NCBI GenBank assembly: GCA_900539115.1
Contig: UQAQ01000004.1
Coordinates: forward strand, 41,826 to 105,825
Direction of reading: 5' to 3'
From: an uncultured Roseburia sp.
Lineage (GTDB): Bacteria > Bacillota > Clostridia > Lachnospirales > Lachnospiraceae
Length of the DNA: 64,000 nucleotides
Of the stretch, positions 53,371-63,400 are shown piece after piece. Within the stretch, counting starts at the first letter, position 1; every line of letters begins with the position of its first letter. The notes beneath the pieces are model-generated. The model saw only the letters and a list, made by a program, of their open reading frames with translations, had not been told where the DNA came from and made no database searches. The translations under genes were made by a program, and so were the position numbers.

Positions 53371-54132
53371 TTATCTTCTTACACTGATCCCACGTCCTGC
53401 CAGATACTCTTTCAGATCGCTGATCTGCAGTTCATTGAAGTGGAAAAGGGAAGCTGCCAGTACGGCATCTGCTTTTCCCTCGGTAAGAGCATCATAAAAA
53501 TGTTCTTTTTTTCCTGCTCCCCCGGATGCAATGACCGGAATAGATACATTTTCGGAAATGGTACGTGTGAGTTCTATATCATATCCGTCTTTCGTTCCAT
53601 CGCAGTCCATACTTGTTAACAGGATCTCTCCGGCACCTAGTTTTTCGGCTTTCATCGCCCATTCTACTGCGTCGATACCCATATCCACGCGACCGCCGTT
53701 TTTATAAATAGTCCATCCTTGTGCATCTTTCCGGCGTTTGGCATCTATAGCAACCACCACACACTGGCTTCCAAATTTGTCTGCGGCTTCCGACACAAGT
53801 TCCGGATTTAGGATTGCCGCCGAATTAACGGAAACTTTATCGGCACCTTCGCGCAAGATCATTTTAAAATCATCGATGGTACGAATCCCTCCACCGACAG
53901 TAAACGGAATAAATACGGTTTCAGCCACTTTCCGCACCATATTTACTTTTATGTCTCTGGCATCACTGGATGCCGTGATATCCAAAAATACAAGTTCATC
54001 TGCCCCTGCCTTATCATACGCCGAAGCAACGGATACCGGATCTCCGGCATCGCGCAGATTTACAAAATTAATACCTTTTACTACTCTTCCGGCATTTACA
54101 TCTAAACAAGGAATAATTCGCTTTGTAAACAT
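53371..54132 (-). CDS. hisF: Imidazole glycerol phosphate synthase cyclase subunit HisF
   Basis: A 253-residue TIM-barrel enzyme. Catalytic Asp11 in RIIPCLDVNAGRVVKG and Asp near 130 in LLTSMDCDGTKDGYD. It closes the imidazole ring using ammonia tunnelled from HisH. The neighbour hisH ends 20 bases upstream; other his genes are not in the window. Confidence 0.97.
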   Translation of the reverse strand: MFTKRIIPCLDVNAGRVVKGINFVNLRDAGDPVSVASAYDKAGADELVFLDITASSDARDIKVNMVRKVAETVFIPFTVGGGIRTIDDFKMILREGADKVSVNSAAILNPELVSEAADKFGSQCVVVAIDAKRRKDAQGWTIYKNGGRVDMGIDAVEWAMKAEKLGAGEILLTSMDCDGTKDGYDIELTRTISENVSIPVIASGGAGKKEHFYDALTEGKADAVLAASLFHFNELQISDLKEYLAGRGISVRR

Positions 54133-54152
54133 TGTCTCTTCGTTCCTTTCTT

Positions 54153-54758
54153 CTATAATTCAATGAAATTTTTCAATATCTGCAATCCAATCTCTCCACT
54201 TTTTTCCGGGTGAAACTGCGTTGCAAATATATTCTCATGTTCCGCTGCTGCATGAATGTTTACGACATAATCTGTCGTCGCCGCAACATCCGCTTCGTTT
54301 TCAGCCTGAAGATAATACGAATGGACAAAATAAACGTATGCTCCCTCTTCTATGCCTTTCAACAGGCGGGAAGCCGGATTGATCTGAATGGAGTTCCAGC
54401 CCATATGCGGAATCTTAAAGCCTTCTTTGTCCGGAATTCTTACAATTTTTCCCGGTAACAAACCAAGACCTTCTACCCCCGGTGTCTCTTCACTGCTCTC
54501 AAAAAACAGCTGCAGTCCCAGACAGATACCAAGAAGCGGAGTACCTTTGGCGGCAATCTCTCGAAGGACTTCCACCAGTCCGTATTGATGCATCTTTCCC
54601 ATCGCATCTCCAAAAGCACCTACTCCGGGAACGATCACTTTTTCCGCTTGAAGAAGTGTTTCTTTGTCTCTTGTTACAACGGGTTCTTGTCCCAAAAACT
54701 GCAATGCTTTTTCCACACTCTTAATATTTCCTGCATCATAATCCACTATGGCTATCAT
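54153..54758 (-). CDS. hisH: Imidazole glycerol phosphate synthase glutaminase subunit HisH
   Basis: A 201-residue class-I glutamine amidotransferase. Catalytic Cys in GICLGLQLFF (about 79) and His/Glu in TQFHPEKSGEIG near the end. The start ATG at 54758 follows GGAGGAAATT; an ATG 12 bases earlier actually includes this ribosome binding site. HisH gives ammonia to HisF, encoded just downstream. Confidence 0.97.
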   Translation of the reverse strand: MIAIVDYDAGNIKSVEKALQFLGQEPVVTRDKETLLQAEKVIVPGVGAFGDAMGKMHQYGLVEVLREIAAKGTPLLGICLGLQLFFESSEETPGVEGLGLLPGKIVRIPDKEGFKIPHMGWNSIQINPASRLLKGIEEGAYVYFVHSYYLQAENEADVAATTDYVVNIHAAAEHENIFATQFHPEKSGEIGLQILKNFIEL

Positions 54759-54784
54759 AATTTCCTCCACTCATCTGTTCCTCA

Positions 54785-56515
54785 CTATTTTGCTGTCGTT
54801 ACAATATCCTGTAAACGATGTGTATACTCTGCTTCATCGGTAATTGCATTGATTTCATTTGCCTGTGCCTCATCCAGGCTGTAGTCCTGTGCAAGATAGG
54901 TTATGATCTGCGTTTTCATCTGCAGAAATTCTTTCTGAATCTTCAACGCCTTTACTTCGTCTTGTTTTTTATTGTACAGATCCAGTCCTTGAAGCAGTGC
55001 ATGAAGGGCTTCCAGTGTTTTGTCCATAGAAACATTTGTCTGGTAAGACTGAATCTGTCTTTCCAATTTAGAACAAAGAACGATTTTATCGTACAATGCC
55101 TGCTCATCTTCTTTGATAGAGACAGCAGAAATCGTCTGATATGCATCAATATACTTTTCATTTGCATATTCATTTGCTGCTTCTTTTATGTTGGCACGCC
55201 GCGGCAGAAGCCATACGCCGACCATGATCAATACACCGATCGTAGCAAAAAGAATAAACACAATGGTAGCACCGATCGGGTTTATTTTTCCGACCACTTC
55301 TGTTTCTGCCATCGCTGCCTGTTCTTCTTTTAAGCGCTTCTTTTCTGCTTTTTTCTCTGCTTTCTGTGCTTCCTTTTCTGCTTTGATCTGCTGCTTACGC
55401 TCTTTGTCTTCCTGATTTTTCTTTTCCTTTTCTTCCTTATCTGCCTCAGACTGTTTTTTCTTCTCGATCAATGCCGCCTGTTTTTTCAAGAACGCCTCTT
55501 CTTCCTCTTCACGCTCCTTTTCTTCCAAAGCGGCTGTCTCATCCGTAATGACATTGCCAAAAAGGCGTTTCCACAGACTTGTTTTTTTCTTCTTTTCTTT
55601 CTTTTGTTTCCGCACAGGAACAGACTGAACCCCTTCTGCAGGCTCTTCTTCCACGCCGGATGCATTCTGCATGATATCATCCAAAGCAAGAATATCATCA
55701 AACTGCGAACCTTGGTTTTCGTTCTGTGTCTCCGATGACATGTTGAGTTTCTGTTCGAGATCTTCTTCGTCTCCACTATAACCTACAGCAGAAAGAGCAT
55801 CCTGGAAAATATCATCAACTGCCACCGGCTCTTTTGACACTTCCGGCTCGGGCTCTTTCATCTCCTCTGGGACTTCTGTCGTGTCCTGTTTTTCCTGCTC
55901 AGCTTCCTCATCCGGCTGCTGCAACAGATCAAGCATCGCCTCCATATCTTCAAACGCAGGCTCCTGCTCTTCTTCCATGTTCGTTGTCTCTTCTGTTTCT
56001 TCCGGCATCACCGCGTCGTCCTTCGGCATTTCCGGTTCTTCCGGCACGAACGGCTCTTCTGGCATAACCGGCTCTTCCAAACTTTCCGTCTGTGATTCTT
56101 CCTCCGGCTGTTCCGCTTCTTCCGGCATCTCCAAGTCTACCGCCGGCATTTCCAAGTCTACCGCCGGCATTTCCGGTTCTTCCGGCCGAGCCTCTTCCTC
56201 CGGCACCTCCGGCTCCGTTTCCACTTCTTCCGGCTCGGGCTCCGGTTGTGGTGCTTCCTCCGGTATTACTTCATTTCCAAATTCCTCATATAAATTTTTT
56301 AAATCTTCTAACTCTTCTTTTGGATCTGCCTTCGCCGGAATCCCGGTCTCATCCGGTAGATCATTTAAAACAGCCAATGCCTCCTGCAATCCGACATTAT
56401 CAAGTTCTGCTTTTCTGGCATTTTCTTTTACCTGCTCCACACCCGCTTCCTGTGAGGATGTCGATGCATTATTCAGCAATTGATCCAGATAAGATTCTCC
56501 TTCTTTTCCCGCCAT
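54785..56515 (-). CDS. Glu/Pro-rich single-pass membrane protein, unknown function
   Basis: A 576-residue protein without recognised family. Residues about 85-250 are extremely acidic and Pro-rich, with repeats such as MPAVDLE (two exact copies in tandem) and EEPEMP; about 310-400 is a highly charged KEKE coiled coil (rich in KKEEKEKKNQ-type runs); one transmembrane helix at about 410-432 (IGATIVFILFATIGVLIMVG); then about 140 residues on the far side, helical (YQTISAVSIKEDEQALYDK). The composition suggests a spacer-bearing scaffold, with the acidic part inside the cell. It lies between cheV and hisH, 26 bases before hisH. Confidence 0.75.
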   Translation of the reverse strand: MAGKEGESYLDQLLNNASTSSQEAGVEQVKENARKAELDNVGLQEALAVLNDLPDETGIPAKADPKEELEDLKNLYEEFGNEVIPEEAPQPEPEPEEVETEPEVPEEEARPEEPEMPAVDLEMPAVDLEMPEEAEQPEEESQTESLEEPVMPEEPFVPEEPEMPKDDAVMPEETEETTNMEEEQEPAFEDMEAMLDLLQQPDEEAEQEKQDTTEVPEEMKEPEPEVSKEPVAVDDIFQDALSAVGYSGDEEDLEQKLNMSSETQNENQGSQFDDILALDDIMQNASGVEEEPAEGVQSVPVRKQKKEKKKKTSLWKRLFGNVITDETAALEEKEREEEEEAFLKKQAALIEKKKQSEADKEEKEKKNQEDKERKQQIKAEKEAQKAEKKAEKKRLKEEQAAMAETEVVGKINPIGATIVFILFATIGVLIMVGVWLLPRRANIKEAANEYANEKYIDAYQTISAVSIKEDEQALYDKIVLCSKLERQIQSYQTNVSMDKTLEALHALLQGLDLYNKKQDEVKALKIQKEFLQMKTQIITYLAQDYSLDEAQANEINAITDEAEYTHRLQDIVTTAK

Positions 56516-56546
56516 GATCTATCATTTCCCTCCATTCAATCACAAT

Positions 56547-56580
56547 GACAGACCAGTCTACTCATGTAGTCCGGTCTGTC
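56547..56580 (-). terminator. Probable terminator after cheV
   Basis: Perfect 8-bp arms GACAGACC / GGTCTGTC with further pairing inside (CTAC/GTAG), 19 bases past the cheV stop. The T tract on the minus strand is weak, so termination may be partial. Confidence 0.55.
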
Positions 56581-56599
56581 GTCATTTTATCAAATTCAA

Positions 56600-57511
56600 C
56601 TAGTTTAAAAGCAGATCCAACTGTCGTACAAGTTTACCGATCTCCGGCTTTGACAACTGTGCATCTACACCAAGAGCTTCTCCCTTTCTCTTCATCTCAT
56701 CGTTGACCAATGAGGAAAAGATTACCACCGGCATACCATCAAACCGTGGATCATCTTTGATCAGTTTTGTCAAATGATGCCCGTCCATCTGTGGCATTTC
56801 AATATCGGTGATCACCAGTGCGATATCGGTTCCCACTTTTCCACCATCAGCAAGAATCTTCTGCAGTGTATCCCATGCTTCCTGCCCATTGGTCGTTGGG
56901 ATCAAATGCGTATAACCTGCACGGCTCAGACACTTTTTCAACATCTCCAGCAAAAGCGGGGAATCTTCTGCCAAAAGGATCGGACATTCATGACGGGAAC
57001 GTTCGCCCATCGCATCGATATCAGATAGTTTCAAACCGGTTTCCGGATTGATCTCCGATACAATCTTCTCGAAATCAAGTACGATAATAATTCTTCCGTC
57101 AACTTTTGCGATTCCTGTCGCAGCACTCTTTCCTGCAGCACTGATCGTCGAATCGGGTTTTGCAATATCTTCCCAGGAAATACGATGGATTCCGAGCACT
57201 TTCTGTACATGAAATGCCGTATGTAAGTTGTTAAAATTGGTAATAATATACATATCCTGTGAGGCATCTCCCGATTCTGCGATTCCCAATGCCTTTGACA
57301 GATTAATAACTGTGATAAGCATATCACGCGGCATAAAGATTCCTTCAATAAACGGATGCGCATTCGGTACCGGTGTCGGTGTCTGATACTGGCACAATTC
57401 ACGGATTTTCGCCACATTGATACCATAATGCTGTGTTCCTACCACAAATTCCAACAATTCCAGTTCATTTGTCCCACTCTCTAACAAGATTTCTGTCTGT
57501 TTTTCTGCCAC
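56600..57511 (-). CDS. cheV: CheV-like chemotaxis coupling protein (CheW-REC)
   Basis: About 303 residues: a CheW domain (residues 15-160; LELLEFVVGTQHYGINVAKIRE, FIEGIFMPRDMLITVINL) followed by a response-regulator receiver domain (CPILLAEDSPLLLEMLKK, TDIEMPQMDGHHL with the phospho-acceptor Asp, VVIFSSL and the Lys of QLSKPEI). CheV couples chemoreceptors to CheA and may be tuned by phosphorylation. Start: GTG at 57511 has GGAGG 8 bases upstream; the ATG at 57532 has none, so the shorter form is preferred. No other che genes are in view; the PH-domain gene ends 18-39 bases upstream. Confidence 0.9.
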   Translation of the reverse strand: MAEKQTEILLESGTNELELLEFVVGTQHYGINVAKIRELCQYQTPTPVPNAHPFIEGIFMPRDMLITVINLSKALGIAESGDASQDMYIITNFNNLHTAFHVQKVLGIHRISWEDIAKPDSTISAAGKSAATGIAKVDGRIIIVLDFEKIVSEINPETGLKLSDIDAMGERSRHECPILLAEDSPLLLEMLKKCLSRAGYTHLIPTTNGQEAWDTLQKILADGGKVGTDIALVITDIEMPQMDGHHLTKLIKDDPRFDGMPVVIFSSLVNDEMKRKGEALGVDAQLSKPEIGKLVRQLDLLLN

Positions 57512-57550
57512 GATAATCTCCTCCTTTTCCATCGGGTATCTCTCTTTAAA

Positions 57551-57931
57551 TTAATCATCTACATCCTGAAACAGATCGTCCGCTCCGTCTAATCCCATTG
57601 TATGCAGAGTACGGACTTTTCTTCGCTCTTCTTCTGCCGTTTCAAGAATATATTCTTTGATCTCAGAAGAATTTTTTATATGTGTGAGCATCAACTTTGC
57701 ATCCGTAACATCTCCGGAATAGCATATCACGGTACCCAGTTTAAAAATTCTTTCCCACAAACTGCGGACCAATTTTACATCCTGAATCTTATACATCAAT
57801 GTATCATCCTCTTCTGTCCGAAGCAGTCCTTTTTTAATATTAATCTTTTTCTGGCTTACTGTATACGTCGTAAAAGACAATGGCAGTCCAAAGAACCAAC
57901 TGCGTTTCTTTTCTTTATATTCATATTCCAT
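57551..57931 (-). CDS. Small bacterial PH-domain (bPH2/YdbS-like) protein
   Basis: About 126 residues. FGLPLSFTTYTVSQKKINIKKG followed by TLMYKIQDVKLVRSLWERI and VICYSG match the bacterial PH (bPH_2) pattern, in which a small beta-barrel binds lipids or proteins. The last 40 residues are charged. Start: ATG at 57931 after GGAGG; an ATG 21 bases earlier lacks a site. It follows the lipoprotein gene by 13 bases. Confidence 0.8.
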   Translation of the reverse strand: MEYEYKEKKRSWFFGLPLSFTTYTVSQKKINIKKGLLRTEEDDTLMYKIQDVKLVRSLWERIFKLGTVICYSGDVTDAKLMLTHIKNSSEIKEYILETAEEERRKVRTLHTMGLDGADDLFQDVDD

Positions 57932-57944
57932 GTTCTGTCCTCCA

Positions 57945-58664
57945 TTACTCATTGCTGCTCGCTTTTAATACAATCGTGTGTGCTTTTTTATCCCCATCTT
58001 TTATTGTAAGCGTCAATGTCTCTGCATTTGTTTCTGCCTTGGGAACATTGTACACCAATACTGCTTTTTGCTTTTCTTTGGGATTCAATGTCGTCTTAAA
58101 ATTGTTAAGACCACCATTCATCAGCATTGCGATTGTTGGATTGTAAGACTTCTCACCAACCATCAGTTCATAATCAATCTTTCGTTTGATCAGATCCACC
58201 TTTGTCTTCGAAGAACTTTTATTCTCCGCCATAAACTTAACTATAACAAAAGCCTCGCCCTTTTTAGCAATCATTGAATACTCCGATTTTTTCGGATATT
58301 TACTGCAGATCTCATAGGACTGATATGAGATGGACACATCTTTTAATTGGTATAACTCTTCCATCGACACTTCCGGTATCGCTGTCTTTTCCGGCTGCTG
58401 TCCATCCTCTGTCACTGCCGTTTCCGGAGCTGCCGTCGGCTCGGGTGTTGTTTCCGGCGACTGACTCACCTCGGGACTTGATGTCGCTGCTGCCTCCGTA
58501 TTAATCCGTTTTTTATCATAATTTGCATCATGCTTCAGCACCACTTCTGATGCATATTCCGCCACTTTATCCTGGTTTTCCTCACTCAGATCAGCAGAGG
58601 AGCAGCCAGCGAGTAATACTATACTCAGGCAGAAACAGAACACCAGGCATCCGTTTCTTTTCAT
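57945..58664 (-). CDS. Lipoprotein with a C-terminal Ig-like (DUF5067-type) domain
   Basis: A 239-residue exported lipoprotein. Signal with lipobox LLAGC, then an Asn/Glu linker and a Thr/Pro/Glu stretch (PEVSQSPETTPEPTAAP), and a C-terminal domain of about 125 residues (LKDVSISYQSYEI, FVIVKFMAENKSS, LNPKEKQKAVLVYNV) resembling DUF5067/DUF4352 beta-sandwiches found in Firmicute lipoproteins. Function unknown. Start: second ATG (58664), 12 bases past GGGG; the first ATG touches the site. Confidence 0.8.
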   Translation of the reverse strand: MKRNGCLVFCFCLSIVLLAGCSSADLSEENQDKVAEYASEVVLKHDANYDKKRINTEAAATSSPEVSQSPETTPEPTAAPETAVTEDGQQPEKTAIPEVSMEELYQLKDVSISYQSYEICSKYPKKSEYSMIAKKGEAFVIVKFMAENKSSSKTKVDLIKRKIDYELMVGEKSYNPTIAMLMNGGLNNFKTTLNPKEKQKAVLVYNVPKAETNAETLTLTIKDGDKKAHTIVLKASSNE

Positions 58665-58746
58665 AAATGCACTCATCCCCTTTTCATATCATATAACTGT
58701 AATTATTATTTTAACATATTTTTGCCGGAACTGCAATTACAGATTT

Positions 58747-60291
58747 TTAGTTTTCTGTCTTTTCATCAAGTTCAAACCAAAATTCCACACCATTATCATA
58801 ATTTTTCACACCATATGCCTGATTGTGTGCTTCCATAATTGCCTTGACAATCGACAAACCAATCCCGTTTCCTCCATATTCCCGGGTTCTCGCCTTATCT
58901 ACCTTATAAAATTTGCTCCAGATCTTGTCGATATCTTCTTCCGGGATCGGTTTCCCGGTATTAAACACACTCACGCGGGCCTTTCCATCGCAGCTTACAA
59001 TTTTTACCTCGATGATTTTCTCTCCATCGATATGATTTAAGGCATTGCTGACATAGTTCATAACAACTTCTTCTGTCATATACTCATCTGCCCACACATA
59101 AACCGGATGATCTCCATTATAGGACAATGTGACTTCCTTCTGGCGGAACAATATTTCCGACGAGGACAATACCGACTGTACTACCTGCTGCAAGTCAAAA
59201 TGTTCCAGATGCACCTGCCCATTTCCAAATTCCAGCTGATTCAGGCTCAGCAGTTTCTTTACCATTTTATTCATCTTATCTGCTTCATCTACGATAACTT
59301 CGCAATAAAATTCACGACTCTCCGGATCATCATTCACGTTATCCTGAAGTCCTTCTGCGTAACCCTGAATTAAAGCGATCGGCGTCTTCAGTTCGTGAGA
59401 CACATTTGCTAAAAATTCCTGCCGCATCTGTTCCTGCTCCGACCGTCTCTGCAAATCCAGCTCCAATTCGTTGTTTGCCGTCTTGAGTTCCGAGATTGTC
59501 TGTTCCAGTTTGTCTGACAGGGAATTCATGCTGTGTCCAAGTACTCCAATCTCGTCGTGACGGTTTTCTTTATAGCGGACATCGAAATCCAGATTTTCCA
59601 TCTTTTTGGCAATCTGAGCCAGTTTCAGGATTGGCTTCGTATAGTGATTGCTCAGAAAGATCATAATGATCACACACAATATCGTTACGAGGATTCCGAC
59701 ATACGTCAGAAATTCATTGGAGATAGCCGCACTCTCGCGGATACTTTGGTAATTAGACCGCAGATAAACCCAGTAATCTCCTGTAATTCCACCGACAAGT
59801 TCGATATAATTGGAATCAATTCGCTGGTCAAACACATTAAATAATTCGTAGTTGTCCGTTTCTTCCAATAATTTGTAATTTTCATCAAACACATTGCCCA
59901 GCTGTTTAAACATAACATATTTTGCCAATTGTTGTGTATTCAGCTGCTGAGTACGATTTCCCATGCTCGGATACAGATAATCCACCTTGCTTACCATTCC
60001 GCTGGATGAATCTACGTTGATACTCATAATATACACACTTACACTGCTGTTTGCACTAATCTTATCCAAAGAATCGTATACTTTATCCTTCTGTGTATCA
60101 GAAATGTTTTTCCAGTCATTTTCACCAAACAATGCTGCCACTTCTCCATACACATCATTCATTTGCTTTTTCTTGGAATTTTCATAATATCCCGGAAGCA
60201 AAAACAAGTTCATGATCCAGCAGATCACAATACACAATATAATCATAAGCGCCGTTAACACGACTAGTCTGATTCGCATAGATTGCTTCAT
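58747..60291 (-). CDS. Two-component sensor histidine kinase (no adjacent regulator)
   Basis: A 514-residue membrane kinase. TM1 near 9-31, an extracytoplasmic sensor of about 160 residues, TM2 near 195-215, HAMP, coiled region, then HisKA with FLANVSHELKTPIALIQGYAEGL (phospho-His near 299) and HATPase_c with NYVSNALNH and NGIGLSIVKAIMEAH. Kinases of this type usually pair with an OmpR-type regulator, but the gene before it (surface protein, behind two hairpins) is not one, so the partner is elsewhere. It follows 203 bases of intergenic DNA and ends 83 bases before the lipoprotein gene. Confidence 0.92.
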   Translation of the reverse strand: MKQSMRIRLVVLTALMIILCIVICWIMNLFLLPGYYENSKKKQMNDVYGEVAALFGENDWKNISDTQKDKVYDSLDKISANSSVSVYIMSINVDSSSGMVSKVDYLYPSMGNRTQQLNTQQLAKYVMFKQLGNVFDENYKLLEETDNYELFNVFDQRIDSNYIELVGGITGDYWVYLRSNYQSIRESAAISNEFLTYVGILVTILCVIIMIFLSNHYTKPILKLAQIAKKMENLDFDVRYKENRHDEIGVLGHSMNSLSDKLEQTISELKTANNELELDLQRRSEQEQMRQEFLANVSHELKTPIALIQGYAEGLQDNVNDDPESREFYCEVIVDEADKMNKMVKKLLSLNQLEFGNGQVHLEHFDLQQVVQSVLSSSEILFRQKEVTLSYNGDHPVYVWADEYMTEEVVMNYVSNALNHIDGEKIIEVKIVSCDGKARVSVFNTGKPIPEEDIDKIWSKFYKVDKARTREYGGNGIGLSIVKAIMEAHNQAYGVKNYDNGVEFWFELDEKTEN

Positions 60292-60362
60292 CCATCCTCA
60301 CGTCCTTTCCTATAAAGACTATCATATCAAAGATCTTTGAACATATTGTGAACCATAAAACA

Positions 60363-60406
60363 ACCGCCAGACAACATCTTATTTACACAAGATATCATCC
60401 GGCGGT
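60363..60406 (-). terminator. Hairpin, likely terminator
   Basis: Arms CCGCC / GGCGG extended by GACAACATCTT / AAGATATCATC (imperfect); on the minus strand it is followed by TTGTTTTATGG. Separates the surface-protein gene from the sensor kinase. Confidence 0.6.
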
Positions 60407-60436
60407 CAACTCTATTTGATCCTCTTTGTTTGTAAA

Positions 60437-60483
60437 TAACTATTCAGGGCACTCTATCGCTCACATTTAATCTTGAATAGTTA
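60437..60483 (-). terminator. Second hairpin after the surface-protein gene
   Basis: Perfect 10-bp arms TAACTATTCA / TGAATAGTTA, 27-base loop, starting 12 bases past the gene's stop. AT-rich; may stabilise the 3' end of the mRNA. Confidence 0.45.
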
Positions 60484-60494
60484 CGTTTGTAATT

Positions 60495-63400
60495 TTATTT
60501 CATTTTTTTCTTTACCACTTTACTCCATCCACTATACACTGTTTTCCCGCTCTTCTGTTGATAAGCACGCACACGAAGAAAACATATTTTCTTTTTCCAT
60601 TTTTTCATTTGCAGCACTGGTTTTTTTGTTTTTTTCTTCACTGCCTTTTTAAACTTTTTGTTTGCAGCAATCTGTATTTCATAGCCACTTGCTTTTTCTA
60701 TTTTTTTCCAACTCAAAAGCAGCTTGCCCTTTTTCTTTTGGATTTTGATCTTTGTTGGTTTCTGTAATTTTGTTTTGACATCTGTTTTGGCAAATTCTCC
60801 GTTAAAATCAATCTGATTTCCTGTAATAATTGATTGATTTTCCTTTGCCCCCGGGTTAGTTGCCGCGTTTCCACCTATGCTTCCTCCCGGTATCGGTGTT
60901 CTTCCTCCCGGTATCGGTGTACTTCCTCCCGGTATCGGCGTACTTCCTCCCGGAGCCGGCGTACTTCCTCCCGGAGCCGGTGTACTTCCTCCCGGGGTTG
61001 GTGTCGGCACAATCTCACCAATCTTTGGTATTCTCTCTAGAACTTTTCTATGGCAAACACTACATTCCCTATGTTTTGATCCGGAAGCAGTTTTTGTTGC
61101 CTCTTTATCAATAATCCACGTTCCAAACGTATGCTCCTCCGTCTCATACTGCTTATCGCAACCGGATTCATAACAAGTAAACCAATGACTTGTATCATCA
61201 CTTCCGTATGTTGTCTGCTTCTCATGAGCATGAGAAAACATGATATTACAGCCCATCAATCCAACAGAAGGATCTTCCATGAACATTCCAGATCGATTGC
61301 CATTACATATAATCCGACTCGCATAGGACTTTCCATCCGAAGTCCATGCAAGTACCAACTGATATTCTTTTCCTTTTTCAAACGTCCCCATAAGCGGCTC
61401 ATCATCCGTTATGTTATACCAGGTTGCAAGCTTAGCTCCCGTCGGTGTAATTCCTTCAATCGACGGATATTCTCCCACTTCCGGCTCTTTCACTCCGTTT
61501 ACACTCAAAATTTCTTCATAACGGATCAAAGCATTATCCATCAGTTTATATACATCCGTATCTCCATACTGTCCTACTGTGATTTGCAGTCCAATATATG
61601 TTTTGTCTTCAAACTCTTTAGGAACAAAATATGTGTCTTTTGTCGCCTCAGGTATCGCTGTGTAATTTTTACCGTCTGTACTCTTCATCCATTGATATAC
61701 AATTTTTCCGGTATCATATGCTTTTTGGAAGGATACGTCTTTCGCCGCCCAGTTTGTTAATGTTGTTTGATTTACTGACAACTTGGAAGCATTTTTAAAC
61801 TGCCCCTGTATCATTTTATCTAACACTATGGTTTCTTTATCCTCCGGCTTTAACTCCTCGGCAGTTTTATCAAAAGTATAAGCAGCTTTTACTTCTTGCA
61901 CATCTTTCTCCAGTGGGGAAGGTGAAATAATTTTCATCTCTTTTTGATTCAAAGTAATTTTTGTGTCTTTTGTAAAGCAATACCCATCTTTACTCTTTAA
62001 CGTAACAGTCAGCGTATATGACGTAGCCGGTGCAAACACCGTATCCGTCGGACTCCACTCAACCGCCTCAATGGTTGTTTCGTTTTTCCCAACGAAACTG
62101 CCGGCAAATTCTTTATATTCTACCAAGCCTTTTTCATGTCCTCGAGCCGGCTCTTCTACACCTAAAGCAATTAATTGCACTTCTTCTAATTTACTTGCTT
62201 TATATACTCGGTGAATCGTGTGCAATTTTGTATTTCGATCGTACGTCACCTCTGCGCTTTTTGCCCACGTCTCTTTGTTCAGACTTTTATTTGTAGCATC
62301 CAGGTCCGCTGTATCCTCAAATAAATTTTCTTCTTGTGTATCAACTTCTACATTCATCACGTAAAACTGTCCACTTTCGAATATTTGAGAATCGTTCATT
62401 TGCTTGCCGGTTGCTTTATCATACCACTTAACACTCTTAATCACACCATAATTCACCTGAAGATTATCCGTCTTTGGAAAACTTTCTCCTGCATTCACTT
62501 TTATCGCATTATCTCCCGTAAGCTTCATCTTTCGCAATTCAGGTATCTTAATAGAAGCAAAATACGCTTCTTCTCCTGCACTCGTTTCATACCACACTTT
62601 AGCCGCCAGATATTTACCCGCCAGTTTTTTATCAAGCGTAATGGTGTCTCCGGCGTATTCCGTTTCTTGAAGTGCCGTAAACGTTTTGTTATTTTCACTC
62701 TCGTACCACTGAATATATATCTCTTCATCTTGGTACTTTGTCATCCACTCTTCATCGTTATCTGCCAAATTTTCTATAAAACCAAGCACCGACACCTCTT
62801 CACCAAAGAGAATATTTCCTCGGATCATCTCCGGAGCATTTTTACAAGAGGCTGGCAGCTGCAACTCATTTTTCAGTCCTGTCGCCGGAAATGTACACGC
62901 AATTGTTACTTTTTGAATCTTATCTGTGATCACCTCCGGAGCAACACGCACCGCGTTCTGATTTGCTATTTTATACGTTGTAGTTTTGGAAAAAAATGAA
63001 GTTTTCCCATATATGGTAATCTCCGCACGGTATGCCATCCCTTCCCAAAATTTTACATCACAAGGCTGTTCAACATGAATTGTTTTACCGTCTGTCCCTT
63101 TCATCTCACGATACCATTTAACATCACCAACAACATATGACTCATTTGCCGCAACATAGGTAGATGGTGTCTTTTCCGTTTCCGGTGCTTTCACCGGCAC
63201 AGATACATTGGTAAATGTCGTCTTATCACTTGAAGTATCCTCAAGTTTTGCTGTAATCTTGACATCTTCTGTCCCCATCACTATAGACGTTGCCGGATTC
63301 ATCACATTTCCTACAGAAGTATTCTCACCCTCCACTTCCCAGCCGGCAAACTGTTTTCCTTCAGGAATATCATCTACACAAAGCTGATATTTTCTTCCGG

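Noticed and set aside
56092..56517. Plus-strand Pro/Ser-rich frame
   Set aside because: Antisense shadow of the Glu/Pro-rich repeat region; composition mirrors the coding strand.
60880..60999. CRISPR or intergenic repeat
   Set aside because: In-frame 21-bp coding repeats encoding GGSTPxP inside a surface protein.
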